From: Stramenopiles sp. TOSAG23-3
Taxonomy: Eukaryota > Sar
Reading direction: 5' to 3'
DNA: 19,949 nucleotides
NCBI GenBank assembly: GCA_900128585.1
Contig: LT642386.1
Coordinates: 1 to 19,949, forward strand
Part shown: positions 1 through 8,100 of the stretch, in pieces
Position numbering within the stretch: the first letter of the stretch is position 1
Layout: each line of letters starts with the position of its first letter
Position numbers and translations under genes: made by a program
Notes under the pieces: generated by a model
The model's database searches: none
What the model was told of the DNA's origin: nothing
The model's input: the letters and a program-made list of their open reading frames with translations, nothing else

Positions 1-2721
1 GAACAGAACATTAGATACGTCCTTCTCGTTGCTGGAAAAGACGAAGGTGGGGAAATTCTGGGAGTAATCGAAGCTTCCTATGAAGGAAGGGCCGCAACAG
101 GAACGGAGGAAATACTGTTTTTGCAAAATTTTGCTAAACCCCTCATTTTGTTGGCAGAAGTGTGCACACAAGGAATGGGAAAGATAGGCCTCCCTGATCC
201 ATTCAAAATCGACTCAGGCAACGATACCGTGATTGTCGACCCGGACGCGGAGTTAGACCGCTCTTGGAACGAAAGCTTTTTGTCAGCCTCTGTCATTGAC
301 AACTACTTCTCTCCTAAACCGAGTTCGGAAAATCAGCAGAAAGTTCCCATCACGCCTAAACCGGCACATGACGAACTTGAAAAGCAGCCTTTGGGTCCAA
401 TAGAAAAATCGACAATTGATTTGAATGTGCAAGAAATTCATCGCCAACTAACGCAAATGTGCGACGCTGATTTAGTTTTGTTATATTCGGTAATAGATGG
501 TACCAATTTGCGAGGTCAGTTTTGGGAGCAAGAGAAAACCGTGAACTTAGCATGGTTGCGTCAACTGGGAAGCATGGCTTCCGAGGAAGTGCTGCTGCGG
601 AAACAATGTATTCGGAGCAGCGTTTCTGCACCGCCGGAGCAAAAGAAGCATAATAAGTACTATGATAGCGTTGAAGTTACCCTTGCCCAGAAATTTAATG
701 ACTTTGGGGTGCACGCGGTATGCGGTATTCCAGTAAACATTGCGACTGAACCAGACGACAATAGAGTCCAAACTGCTTTCGTTGTAGTTCTGGTGAATTT
801 TCAAAACAAAAACATTGATGCGCGGAATGAAGGGCAAGTGTTAAACTATTTCAAGAAATGGAATAAGCATTTGCAGTTTCAAGCAAAGCATAAAGCAACC
901 AATTTACAGGACCATTATTCTTCCAACAGCTACCTGCGAAAGGAAAATAAAATGTTGAAAGCTCGTCTGCGCCGGTTAGGGGGAATGTCAAAACAAAACA
1001 TGGTGGAAGCGATGCTAAATCAAGAGAAGACTTTGGTGCATTTAAAAAATCAGCTTCGTTTGGTGGAGGATGCCAAATTGGTAATGGCTCACGATCCTCA
1101 TGAATTGGACTTGCTGAATTATCAGGCAAATACTCTGACCCAATCTATCGAAGACATTGAAATAGGAGAGATGGCGTTTGGGCGTAACTTAGTTGACATG
1201 AGCATTTTCTACGCCAAAGCTGTCAGTATGGACAATATACTGTCAATGGCCGTGCAAGACGCGTGCTATCTCACATCTGCCGTACACTGCAAACTGTTTT
1301 TTACCGCAGCCAGTGTAGATGGTAGCATAACATTTGGGCAATTTACATCTGGGGGCCACTTCGTTAACGAAGACATAGACGAGAATTCTCTCATTTATAA
1401 AGTAGCAAAAGAGGGGAAATTATTTCACATAAATGAGAAGAAAAACCAATCCACTCAGATTAGTAAAGATCTGGGGGGATTGGGCTGGTCATTTGATGGC
1501 TATACCACTTCGAACGCAATTTGCTGTCCAATTTTTGACAATCACGATGTCGTTGTTGGTGTCTGCTTAGTAGCAGGGCGCGAGGGAATTGGGACATTTT
1601 GCGAAAATGACGAACATTTATTATCAACCTTGTGTGTATTTATTGGCACGGCCTTTCTTCGGCTACGAACCGATGAAACCATGATGCAATTGCAAGATTC
1701 GCAAAGAATAAATGCAGAGTCGCGGAAAGGTTGGAGAGCGTTGGAAAGTGATTGTTGGAAAATAAAAGAGCTCGACGAAATATTTCACATCGCCAGTAAG
1801 TTCTTCAACGAAAGTTATGGTGAACATTTTGAGGGTTCCTTGTATTTGTGTGACTTTAGTGACAGTGGAGAGCAGTTGTTCAAATTGAATCAAACCACAA
1901 AATTGAGGCAATACGTTGATATACCAAAGCGAGGTCTGAACGAAGGACACGAAGTCGTCGAAATTTTTGATGTTTTTGACACAAAGAAAACTTTGAAAGC
2001 CGAAGATTTATTCAAGGAGATTAATATTCCAGTTAAATTTCCCGAAGAAAACTTTCTCGGTGTAATCCGTATACAACCGAAACAAGTTGGTGAAAAAGAT
2101 ATGGGATCTTCTCGAATGTACACATCTCCTTTTTCATGCAATGAAACAGGAGAGGGTAAACCTTTTCCCTTCGGGGCTGTGGTTATTGAAACCTTTCTGT
2201 CCAAAATACGCACATTTTCCAACATTGTTGCTGCCAGTGTCCATATACTTCATTCAAAACAAGACTCTCACCGGCTAGAAAATCACGTTAGCACAAGTAC
2301 AACGATCTCACAGGCAAAATCAACTACTGATATTGTACGGCTAACGATCGACCATGCACGGCAGGCCATACATGCCGACCGATGCAGTATGTTTATGTTC
2401 GACAAGGAATCCAATGAACTGTACTCAACCATTGCAGATGGCATGGAAGAGAATATACGGTTTAAAGCCGATGATACGCTGGCAGGATATGTAATAAATA
2501 CCGGAAATACCCTTAATCTTGCAAATGCGTACGATCACGAGCTATTTTCGCCAGCGTTTGACAAAAAAACTGGATACGTTACAAAAGAAATCCTTTGTAT
2601 ACCAATTTATTCCAAATCAGGGCACATACTAGCAGTGATGGAACTCATAAATAAAAACGACAGTATACCTGGATTTTCAAAACAAGACGAAGCTTTGATG
2701 GAATCCCTTGCTAGTAATTAG
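1..2721 (+). CDS. Multi-GAF-domain protein, 5' end outside window
   Basis: The frame is open from base 1 to a TAG at 2719-2721 (906 residues visible), so the N terminus is missing; the first 40 codons lack an ATG but continue a GAF fold. Visible layout, by residue from base 1: tail of a GAF domain (1-57), a second GAF (about 140-300), a coiled coil rich in Lys, Leu and Arg (about 312-365), a third GAF (about 400-560), a degenerate fourth (about 575-755) and a well-conserved fifth (about 767-906). The fifth has the NKFDE signature of cyclic-nucleotide-binding GAFs of phosphodiesterases and cyclases: N884, K885, F892, D896, E897 with canonical spacing. No catalytic domain follows: the stop falls inside the last GAF helix. 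GAF domains bind small ligands or mediate dimerisation, so a cNMP sensor or scaffold is likely. Any effector would have to lie upstream of the window, or be lost. The multi-GAF call is firm for GAFs 3 and 5, weaker for 2 and 4. Confidence 0.85.
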   Translation, partial: EQNIRYVLLVAGKDEGGEILGVIEASYEGRAATGTEEILFLQNFAKPLILLAEVCTQGMGKIGLPDPFKIDSGNDTVIVDPDAELDRSWNESFLSASVIDNYFSPKPSSENQQKVPITPKPAHDELEKQPLGPIEKSTIDLNVQEIHRQLTQMCDADLVLLYSVIDGTNLRGQFWEQEKTVNLAWLRQLGSMASEEVLLRKQCIRSSVSAPPEQKKHNKYYDSVEVTLAQKFNDFGVHAVCGIPVNIATEPDDNRVQTAFVVVLVNFQNKNIDARNEGQVLNYFKKWNKHLQFQAKHKATNLQDHYSSNSYLRKENKMLKARLRRLGGMSKQNMVEAMLNQEKTLVHLKNQLRLVEDAKLVMAHDPHELDLLNYQANTLTQSIEDIEIGEMAFGRNLVDMSIFYAKAVSMDNILSMAVQDACYLTSAVHCKLFFTAASVDGSITFGQFTSGGHFVNEDIDENSLIYKVAKEGKLFHINEKKNQSTQISKDLGGLGWSFDGYTTSNAICCPIFDNHDVVVGVCLVAGREGIGTFCENDEHLLSTLCVFIGTAFLRLRTDETMMQLQDSQRINAESRKGWRALESDCWKIKELDEIFHIASKFFNESYGEHFEGSLYLCDFSDSGEQLFKLNQTTKLRQYVDIPKRGLNEGHEVVEIFDVFDTKKTLKAEDLFKEINIPVKFPEENFLGVIRIQPKQVGEKDMGSSRMYTSPFSCNETGEGKPFPFGAVVIETFLSKIRTFSNIVAASVHILHSKQDSHRLENHVSTSTTISQAKSTTDIVRLTIDHARQAIHADRCSMFMFDKESNELYSTIADGMEENIRFKADDTLAGYVINTGNTLNLANAYDHELFSPAFDKKTGYVTKEILCIPIYSKSGHILAVMELINKNDSIPGFSKQDEALMESLASN

Positions 2722-3303
2722 ACTAGTGTTTTTGAAGAAGAACTTATTCACTTCATAGGGTATATATAAGTACTAAATATTATAAGCTAGTATTAAAAAG
2801 AATAATCGCATGCAAAAAAATCAAACGTTCCTCCACAGCTCTTGGCAGAAAATACAATAGGAAATTACAGTGTAATAATAACAGCATTTTAATAAAATAT
2901 AATATTATACCTCGTAATTCGTAATACACCGTAGAGAGTGGGGTGGTTTCAAAAAAGTTTTTATAATAAATATCATCACACACAACGTGAAAGATGATAT
3001 GATGATAAAGAGAGAACGGTACGGTAGTAACTCCTCCTTCGTTCCTCTGTTTTTTCGCCGGTAGTAGACTATTATTATAAAATATAATAATATATACTTC
3101 TTATTAAATAATCGCGATGATAATTTTTTCAATCACAAGAAGACTGAGAAGGCACGAAGAACGATGCTATTCCAAAAAATTCAATTAAATTAGTAATATG
3201 GAATATATAACGTATGTGCACCGAAGTACAGCTCAACGACAGAAAGGATATTTGTTTGAAACTATATTACTTCGCTGGGTTGCAACGTTTGAAGGGTATA
3301 GGT
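2722..3303. other. AT-rich spacer between GAF gene and ankyrin gene
   Basis: This holds the 3' flank of the GAF gene and the 5' flank of the ankyrin gene. It is strongly AT-rich, with two related tracts of the form ATAAAATATAAT at about 2890-2910 and 3070-3095. After the GAF stop the same frame stays open for only 15 more codons before a TAA. An ATG at 3214 is in frame with the ankyrin gene but has a weak context (C at -3, T at +4). I see no RNA gene or conserved protein here. Confidence 0.5.
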
Positions 3304-4305
3304 ATGGGATGTGTTCAAACTAAACCAGGATCGGGTGGGAGACAGAACGGTAAGATATTTCCTGAGGGTAAGCCCGGTAAGGAAATTAAGGAAGGGGCCG
3401 AACTGCTCCAGAGACAAATTTTGAGAGAGGCTGCGGAAGCCCAACGGACTGACATCCAAAGAATAAAGCAGAAAAGGAAGCGGAATTTGATCCGTGCGTC
3501 GAAAGATGGGGACTTGAAATTGGTTGAAGAGATTTTGCAGGACAAGGACGGTGATCTTGATATTGACAAACGTGGAATGTGGGAAAATACGCCTTTAATC
3601 TGTGCCTGTCAATATGGAAATGAAAAAATTGCTTTAGCATTAATTGATGCTGCTGCAAATGTAAATGCAGTAAACGAAAAAGGTTGCACCCCGCTTCTTC
3701 ATGCCGCTGTAGAGGGAATGGTAAAAGTTACGAAAAAGTTGTTGGAGAAGGGCGCTGACCCCAACGTTGCTGCTGCAGCAGTTTACAACCAGAAGACTGA
3801 TACTCATGAGCCATTTTCGCCGCTGCATGTTGCCGCTGCAAATGGTTCAACTAGACTGGTGAAGGTTTTGTTGGAAAAAAATGCGGATCCGAACAAGTTG
3901 GATGAGAAAAGCCGAAGTCCGCTGGCGCTGGCATGCCGCTCGGGAGAAGAGCGCGCTGTGATGGAAATTTTGAAATACTGTGACGCGTCACATTACCACG
4001 TTAAAGATCCTGTTAGTAACAAGACCCCTTTTGAATTGGCTGAAGAAGCAAACATGGAAAAGGCACTGGACTGGCTTAATAACGGCGGACCTCCCGGAGG
4101 AATTGTTGATATCCAGGCAAAAAATCAGCAGGAAGCGGCCGAGGAAGGCTCGGTGGCGTTGCCACTGCCTGCCCAATCTGCTGGAGCAGCGTCGGGTTCG
4201 AATGGTGAGCGCGTGTCGACACCGACGAAAAAAGCAAATGAACAGCGCGGGCCAATGACACCGGTAAGCCTTCGCATAGAGGACGAAATGGAAGAAAAGA
4301 AATGA
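3304..4305 (+). CDS. Ankyrin-repeat protein with lipidation-type N terminus
   Basis: 333 residues, stop TGA. I chose the ATG at 3304 over the in-frame ATG at 3214: it has a strong context (G at -3, G at +4) and gives the N terminus MGCVQTK, a classic Gly2 myristoylation plus Cys3 palmitoylation motif that would be useless if internal. Next come a Gly/Lys-rich linker, a basic helical stretch (about 30-62), and about five ankyrin repeats (roughly 60-88 degenerate, 91-123, 126-157, 169-199, 202-235) with a partial sixth (240-258). TPL, LLEKGADPN and SPLHVAAANG signatures are visible. The Ala/Glu/Ser-rich tail has two Ser/Thr-Pro sites (STPTKK and PMTPVS) that could be kinase targets, and ends acidic and basic. 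By family, ankyrin repeats bind proteins; I infer a membrane-anchored adaptor. The partner is unknown. It lies downstream of, and on the same strand as, the GAF gene, but with its own spacer. Confidence 0.85.
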   Translation: MGCVQTKPGSGGRQNGKIFPEGKPGKEIKEGAELLQRQILREAAEAQRTDIQRIKQKRKRNLIRASKDGDLKLVEEILQDKDGDLDIDKRGMWENTPLICACQYGNEKIALALIDAAANVNAVNEKGCTPLLHAAVEGMVKVTKKLLEKGADPNVAAAAVYNQKTDTHEPFSPLHVAAANGSTRLVKVLLEKNADPNKLDEKSRSPLALACRSGEERAVMEILKYCDASHYHVKDPVSNKTPFELAEEANMEKALDWLNNGGPPGGIVDIQAKNQQEAAEEGSVALPLPAQSAGAASGSNGERVSTPTKKANEQRGPMTPVSLRIEDEMEEKK

Positions 4306-4642
4306 AGAGGTGTAAGAAGGGATTTTGCGTGTACATACTGTTGTAATGGATATATCAGGACCAAGTACATAAAATAAGTTTTTGTGCGTGCGTGCGGGAA
4401 GGCAATAACACAATCATACTGACTACACTGTAGATTATATCAACATAAGTTTCATATCTTAATGATATCATATGTTAAATGATGATGTATTTGACAAGAC
4501 GGCAACTGGACACAACAACGGGCCGCTCGTTTCTTTCCGCATTGTACATTTCTCCGCACTCAACCAACATAAAATCATTCGCACCCACACCTAGTCCATG
4601 CAACCCTAGAATATGAAGTCAAATTTCAACATTTTGTGGATT
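4306..4642. other. Convergent 3' spacer, nothing recognised
   Basis: 337 bases between the 3' ends of the ankyrin gene (+) and the CFAP20-domain gene (-). AT-rich with scattered GTGCGTGCGTGCG-like sequence near 4384-4396. It presumably holds both 3' untranslated regions. No gene, RNA or repeat family is seen. Confidence 0.5.
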
Positions 4643-5197
4643 TTAAAGGGTTCTTAAGTGCGGAGGCAGTTCTACATCTGCGTATCTATCACCTTGGAAA
4701 AAAGCTCGCCAAACTCTACAACTACTAAATATTTGTACACAAATCGCACGCTGGTAAATGGTTCCAAAAGCATTTTTTGTCAACCCCTTTAAATCCAAGC
4801 ACAGGTAGTTCCACCCATCTTTAAGCCGCATGGGTATACTTGCCTCGTGGGATGTAACGTGAATTTTGCTCTGATTGTTGGACATGTGAATTTGGCGCTT
4901 CTCCCGCTTATGGTCGACTACTTCAACGGTTACCCCGCAATACTTGCCAATGTTCTTGCACTGAATCACAAGGTAACGCAACGACGATTCACACGGAAAT
5001 ATCAATTGTGCTGATGGTCCTAATAATTCTACTACCTGAGAGTCCACTTCCTTGTCGTCAACAACGACTACCTCTCCCGCATAATTACGCTCGCATTCTT
5101 CTTTTGCAATAAGCACCGGGCCGTACGTGGCCAAGTCGAGCATTTGCTCGTGCGGCGGCAACAGTCCTAAGACCTCGGCGGGGTTCTCCTGGTCCAT
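4643..5197 (-). CDS. CFAP20-domain (DUF667) protein
   Basis: 184 residues, stop TAA. The frame extends about 46 codons further 5' without any ATG, so the first ATG (5197-5195; G at -3, G at +4) is taken as start; the resulting length is close to the roughly 190 residues of CFAP20/BUG22. The family core spans about residues 52-182. It shows a DDKEVDSQVVEL opening, KNIGKY, then VVDHKREKRQIHMSNNQS. It continues with SIPMRLKDGWN, AFGTIYQ, and a closing FFQGDRYADVELPPHLR that parallels the family ending (DRLY-x-x-DELP). CFAP20 is an inner-junction protein of ciliary doublet microtubules, and related domains occur in other centriole and axoneme proteins. Canonical CFAP20 is extremely conserved; this copy is clearly diverged from what I recall of it, so I call a CFAP20-domain paralogue rather than CFAP20 itself. 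Head-to-head with the membrane-protein gene at 6387, about 1.2 kb away. Confidence 0.85.
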   Translation of the reverse strand: MDQENPAEVLGLLPPHEQMLDLATYGPVLIAKEECERNYAGEVVVVDDKEVDSQVVELLGPSAQLIFPCESSLRYLVIQCKNIGKYCGVTVEVVDHKREKRQIHMSNNQSKIHVTSHEASIPMRLKDGWNYLCLDLKGLTKNAFGTIYQRAICVQIFSSCRVWRAFFQGDRYADVELPPHLRTL

Positions 5198-5395
5198 GAC
5201 GGTATAGTTTCGAAAACGCTCTGGGGGAACGAGCAAATAAAATGAACAGAACGCAATACAAACTCGCCGTACTTCTTCTCTTTTCGCGTTTATAAATATT
5301 CTTTCAAACGGATGTGCCAATAAACTTTTTTCTAATTAAAGCATACTCATTCATTCATCACACATCTCACTCCACTGCAGTTCGTACACCACAGC

Positions 5396-5553
5396 AATAA
5401 TTATTTATCACCACACTTCTTCTTCTTCTTTTTTTATTTAATATTATACAAGAACACAACAACAACATTGTTGTTTTATATTATTTTTCTTTTTCATTTT
5501 TTTTTAATTATTTTTTTTAGCGAAGAAGAAGAAGTAATGAAAATAATTATTGA
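5396..5553. repeat. Imperfect foldback around CTT/GAA tracts
   Basis: The left arm starts with AATAATTATT and then a (CTT)n tract (about 5396-5430). The right arm has (GAA)n followed by an AATAATTATT-ending segment (about 5523-5553), which is its reverse complement with mismatches. An AACAACAA/TTGTTGTT pair sits near the centre (about 5457-5475). It may be a decayed foldback or chance pairing of simple repeats. Confidence 0.35.
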
Positions 5554-5928
5554 AAAAAGTTGTTTTATCCTTTAAGGCAATATATGTAATATATATATAT
5601 TAGTTAATATTAATTATATATAATATTATTTTAAAATAATATATCGTCCTTATTTTATGTGTCCGGTAAGGGAGAAAAGAAAGAACTAAAGAAGAAGGCG
5701 TAACGTCTCTTTTCATAAACCCTAATTATAACATTCATTGAAGAAAAGACATCCATCCCCCATCTCTCTCAAACCAGTCAGCTCTTCATCCATTTATTTT
5801 CTTTTTTATTCCAGTTGTTATTATATATAATATTATTACAATATTTTGTTTTGATTATTTATTATTCCTTATACAAAACACGTTATAATTTAAATAAGTC
5901 TAATAAGAAGGAAAAGGGGATGAGTTGC

Positions 5929-5946
5929 GGGGGGGGGGGGGGGGGG
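5929..5946 (+). repeat. 18-nt G homopolymer
   Basis: An uninterrupted run of 18 G in otherwise AT-rich spacer, with GGGG and CTGGGG flanks nearby. It could fold as a G-quadruplex. The exact length is likely unreliable, since homopolymers are error-prone in sequencing. Confidence 0.9.
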
Positions 5947-6386
5947 CTGGGGAGTACTGGTATTTTATACCGTATAATATTATCTGGTTCCCATAATATA
6001 ATACCGTACCAAGGAGGCATTCGTTCATTTTTAATTGGTGGTGTTGTTGTTTTGGTGGTGGTTATTTTAGAATTATTATTATTATTTTTTTTTTATTATT
6101 ATAATTAATTAGTTAACACTATAATGTAATGTACGAAGTAATATTTGAATGTAAGAGTTTCTTCATATCTATTATTATGTTAGTCTATATATCTATACAA
6201 AATATGCAATTAAAATAAGACAGAGTGAAATAGAAAAGCACACACGGACACCTACACCCTAATACTTATTACACGCACGTGAATTTTCATTAACTTTGTT
6301 CGTTTGTGATATAGAAATTCGATCGATCCTATTAGTTCGTATTCAAGTGTGCTGCACTGTACTGCCTCGAAGGTTGTGACGAGGAA

Positions 6387-7964
6387 ATGGCTGAGCAGAG
6401 AAGTGAGCCGGAGCTAAGAAGTGAGCCGGGGGCGGAGCTGGGCCATCGGGCGTTAGGGGTGAGAAAATGTAACGAAAGTAGCCGGCAGATAAGCTTCAAT
6501 TTTTCTGATAGACGGCTTTCGAGCTATCCAGAAGCAGAATTAAAGAAAATAACTCTAATTCGTGGTTTCCTGAGCACGCTCAGCCTGTTTTTCGTGGTCA
6601 ACTTTTTGTACGGGATCTACTGGGTAATTGCGAGTGGTGGCGCGATTAGGATGCAGTACGCCCTTGTAAATTGTTTGGTGGCTGTGTTGATGGGTTTTTC
6701 GGCGCATGGGTACCGGCGGCAGCCAGGGCGCGCCTGGCTAAAGCGCGGCACAGAGCCCATGGTAGTTGGGTGGTCGATCCTCTTTGTTATGCTTATCATC
6801 CGGCTGGCCCACGAGCAGTTGTACAGCGCAAATTTTTTAGACCTCGATTTTGGCCCAAAAGGCTGCACGACCAATGCCACAAACTTTGTGGAGTGCAGAG
6901 AGCCGAGCTCCAGGGCGTTTACCGCAGACGATGGCTCCGACCTCTTTAATTCGATTGGCCATTGTTGGCAAGGCATTCTGTCTGTGCTAATGTTTGAAGA
7001 CGTCGAAAATTCAATCCAGCGGTGGACGTATATTACACGACTAAACGTGAATTCTTGGGGCGCATCGAAGAGGAATAGTGGCAGGGCAAGTTCTGCATCC
7101 ATGCGTCCTAATCGCACCACGCGTTCCACAGCGAGTGCAACGAGTAGATTATCCGCGTTTGACGCCGAAGCGGTGTTCTTTGCACCAGACACTGTTCGCC
7201 TGAACATATTCGTTCGAAGGGGCATGGATTTTTTGCTGTTGTTTGTTTCCGTCTACCCCACATACAACGTGATTAAGCGGTTGGTGAAAGTCGGGCTGAA
7301 CGGCTTCTCCACGTCCAGCTACGGAAACAACAGCCTGGAGTGGGCGGTGGGTTTTTTGATCGGGATGGCCATAGGAATGACCGTCAGCGCAAGGTCAAAA
7401 TATACGAAATCCAAACTTGAAACACTGGCGACGAGATCACTCCAGAATGTGAAGAACAATGACCAGAAAACCAACTCTCAGAAAAGAATGAAGATGCTGT
7501 CGTATGGTTTTCAGGCGTCTGTTCAAGCCACCGACAAGGAAAACTACAAGTGGATGATGCTTCGCTTCGTTTCCGGGATCTTGCTGTGCGTAAGTGCTAT
7601 CCTCTCTATTGTATCCTTTGCAGCGTCGTGGGGAAAGAATACCTCTCAAGAATCGGCCGCGGTGAAGGGGCAGGAGGACAGTGCTGTGCTGGTTGCGATT
7701 ATCCTGGTGCCCATTCTTTTGGCGTGCACGCTCGTTCCCTTGTGCAGTAAGATTGAAGTGCAGACAAAAGTTAAAAGTATTGCGAATCTGCAAGAGGTCA
7801 TACAAAGGGCGAATACGCCCGGGGGTATAGAAACAGAAGGAGAGTTTCTTGAGAGTCTGATGAACGCTGAACGCGGCGAAGGGCCCAAGAAGAAGAAGCA
7901 AAGCCAAGACGTATTAAACAAAGCCGAGACCCTACCGGACAAGAAGGAGGAAGTGAATGTTTAA
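6387..7964 (+). CDS. Multi-pass membrane protein, family not recognised
   Basis: 525 residues, ATG with good context (G at -3, G at +4), stop TAA. I do not recognise the family. The hydrophilic N terminus (1-55) contains a short tandem duplication (RSEPEL/RSEPGA). Hydrophobic segments lie at about 62-84, 90-108, 125-142, 280-296, 319-334, 392-412 and 432-453, with a weaker one near 190-203. The long 143-275 region has two cysteines (C160, C169) around an NAT sequon, suggesting a lumenal or extracellular part. It then has a Ser/Arg/Thr-rich stretch (225-255) that looks like a disordered, phosphorylatable linker. These two parts should lie on opposite sides, which favours counting the 190-203 segment. 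The tail is charged and Lys/Glu-rich (KKKKQ at about 501-505). No pore, transporter or receptor signature is visible. It converges on the channel gene with only 136 bases between the stops. Confidence 0.8.
   Translation: MAEQRSEPELRSEPGAELGHRALGVRKCNESSRQISFNFSDRRLSSYPEAELKKITLIRGFLSTLSLFFVVNFLYGIYWVIASGGAIRMQYALVNCLVAVLMGFSAHGYRRQPGRAWLKRGTEPMVVGWSILFVMLIIRLAHEQLYSANFLDLDFGPKGCTTNATNFVECREPSSRAFTADDGSDLFNSIGHCWQGILSVLMFEDVENSIQRWTYITRLNVNSWGASKRNSGRASSASMRPNRTTRSTASATSRLSAFDAEAVFFAPDTVRLNIFVRRGMDFLLLFVSVYPTYNVIKRLVKVGLNGFSTSSYGNNSLEWAVGFLIGMAIGMTVSARSKYTKSKLETLATRSLQNVKNNDQKTNSQKRMKMLSYGFQASVQATDKENYKWMMLRFVSGILLCVSAILSIVSFAASWGKNTSQESAAVKGQEDSAVLVAIILVPILLACTLVPLCSKIEVQTKVKSIANLQEVIQRANTPGGIETEGEFLESLMNAERGEGPKKKKQSQDVLNKAETLPDKKEEVNV
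6399..6429 (+). repeat. Short tandem repeat in the coding start
   Basis: Two copies of AGAAGTGAGCCGG at 6399-6411 and 6417-6429 with an 18-base period encode the repeated RSEP in the N terminus of the membrane protein. The period is a multiple of three, so the frame is preserved. Confidence 0.8.
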
Positions 7965-8100
7965 AACAAAATTAGATCAGACTAAATAACCAGGCATATA
8001 TGTGATATAAAAAAAAACAGGGACTTCGCAGTTTAGTTGTGGCCGCACACAAACTGAATCTCTTTCTGCTGCTCCTGCAAAAGCTTCCACTTTCGCCCCC

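Larger units (their letters stand above)
5198..6386. other. AT-rich divergent spacer with simple repeats
   Basis: About 1.2 kb between divergently transcribed genes, so it must hold both promoters. It contains pyrimidine and AT tracts, a rough foldback (5396-5553), an alternating TA stretch near 5580-5645, an 18-G run (5929-5946) and a Trp-free, low-complexity open frame at 5815-6108 that lacks an ATG start and that I reject. The last 150 bases before 6387 have more even composition and probably hold the 5' leader. No RNA gene is recognised. Confidence 0.5.

Noticed and set aside
2722-2769. Possible readthrough or short intron extending the GAF protein
   Set aside because: The in-frame extension is only 15 codons to TAA, and a GT-AG pair around the stop would give an implausibly short intron; kept only as a question in the findings.
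5198-5320. Upstream extension of the CFAP20-domain frame
   Set aside because: The extension begins at TTG with no ATG before a stop; the ATG at 5197 has a good context and gives the family's normal length.
5815-6108. 97-codon open frame with a glycine run in the spacer
   Set aside because: It starts at TTG, is low-complexity (Ile/Leu/Tyr and homopolymer-derived Gly) and matches no family; it depends on the 18-G run being read exactly.
6617-7225. 202-codon antisense frame inside the membrane-protein gene
   Set aside because: It is a shadow of a well-supported sense gene with transmembrane pattern; the antisense product has no recognisable domain and also begins inside coding sequence.
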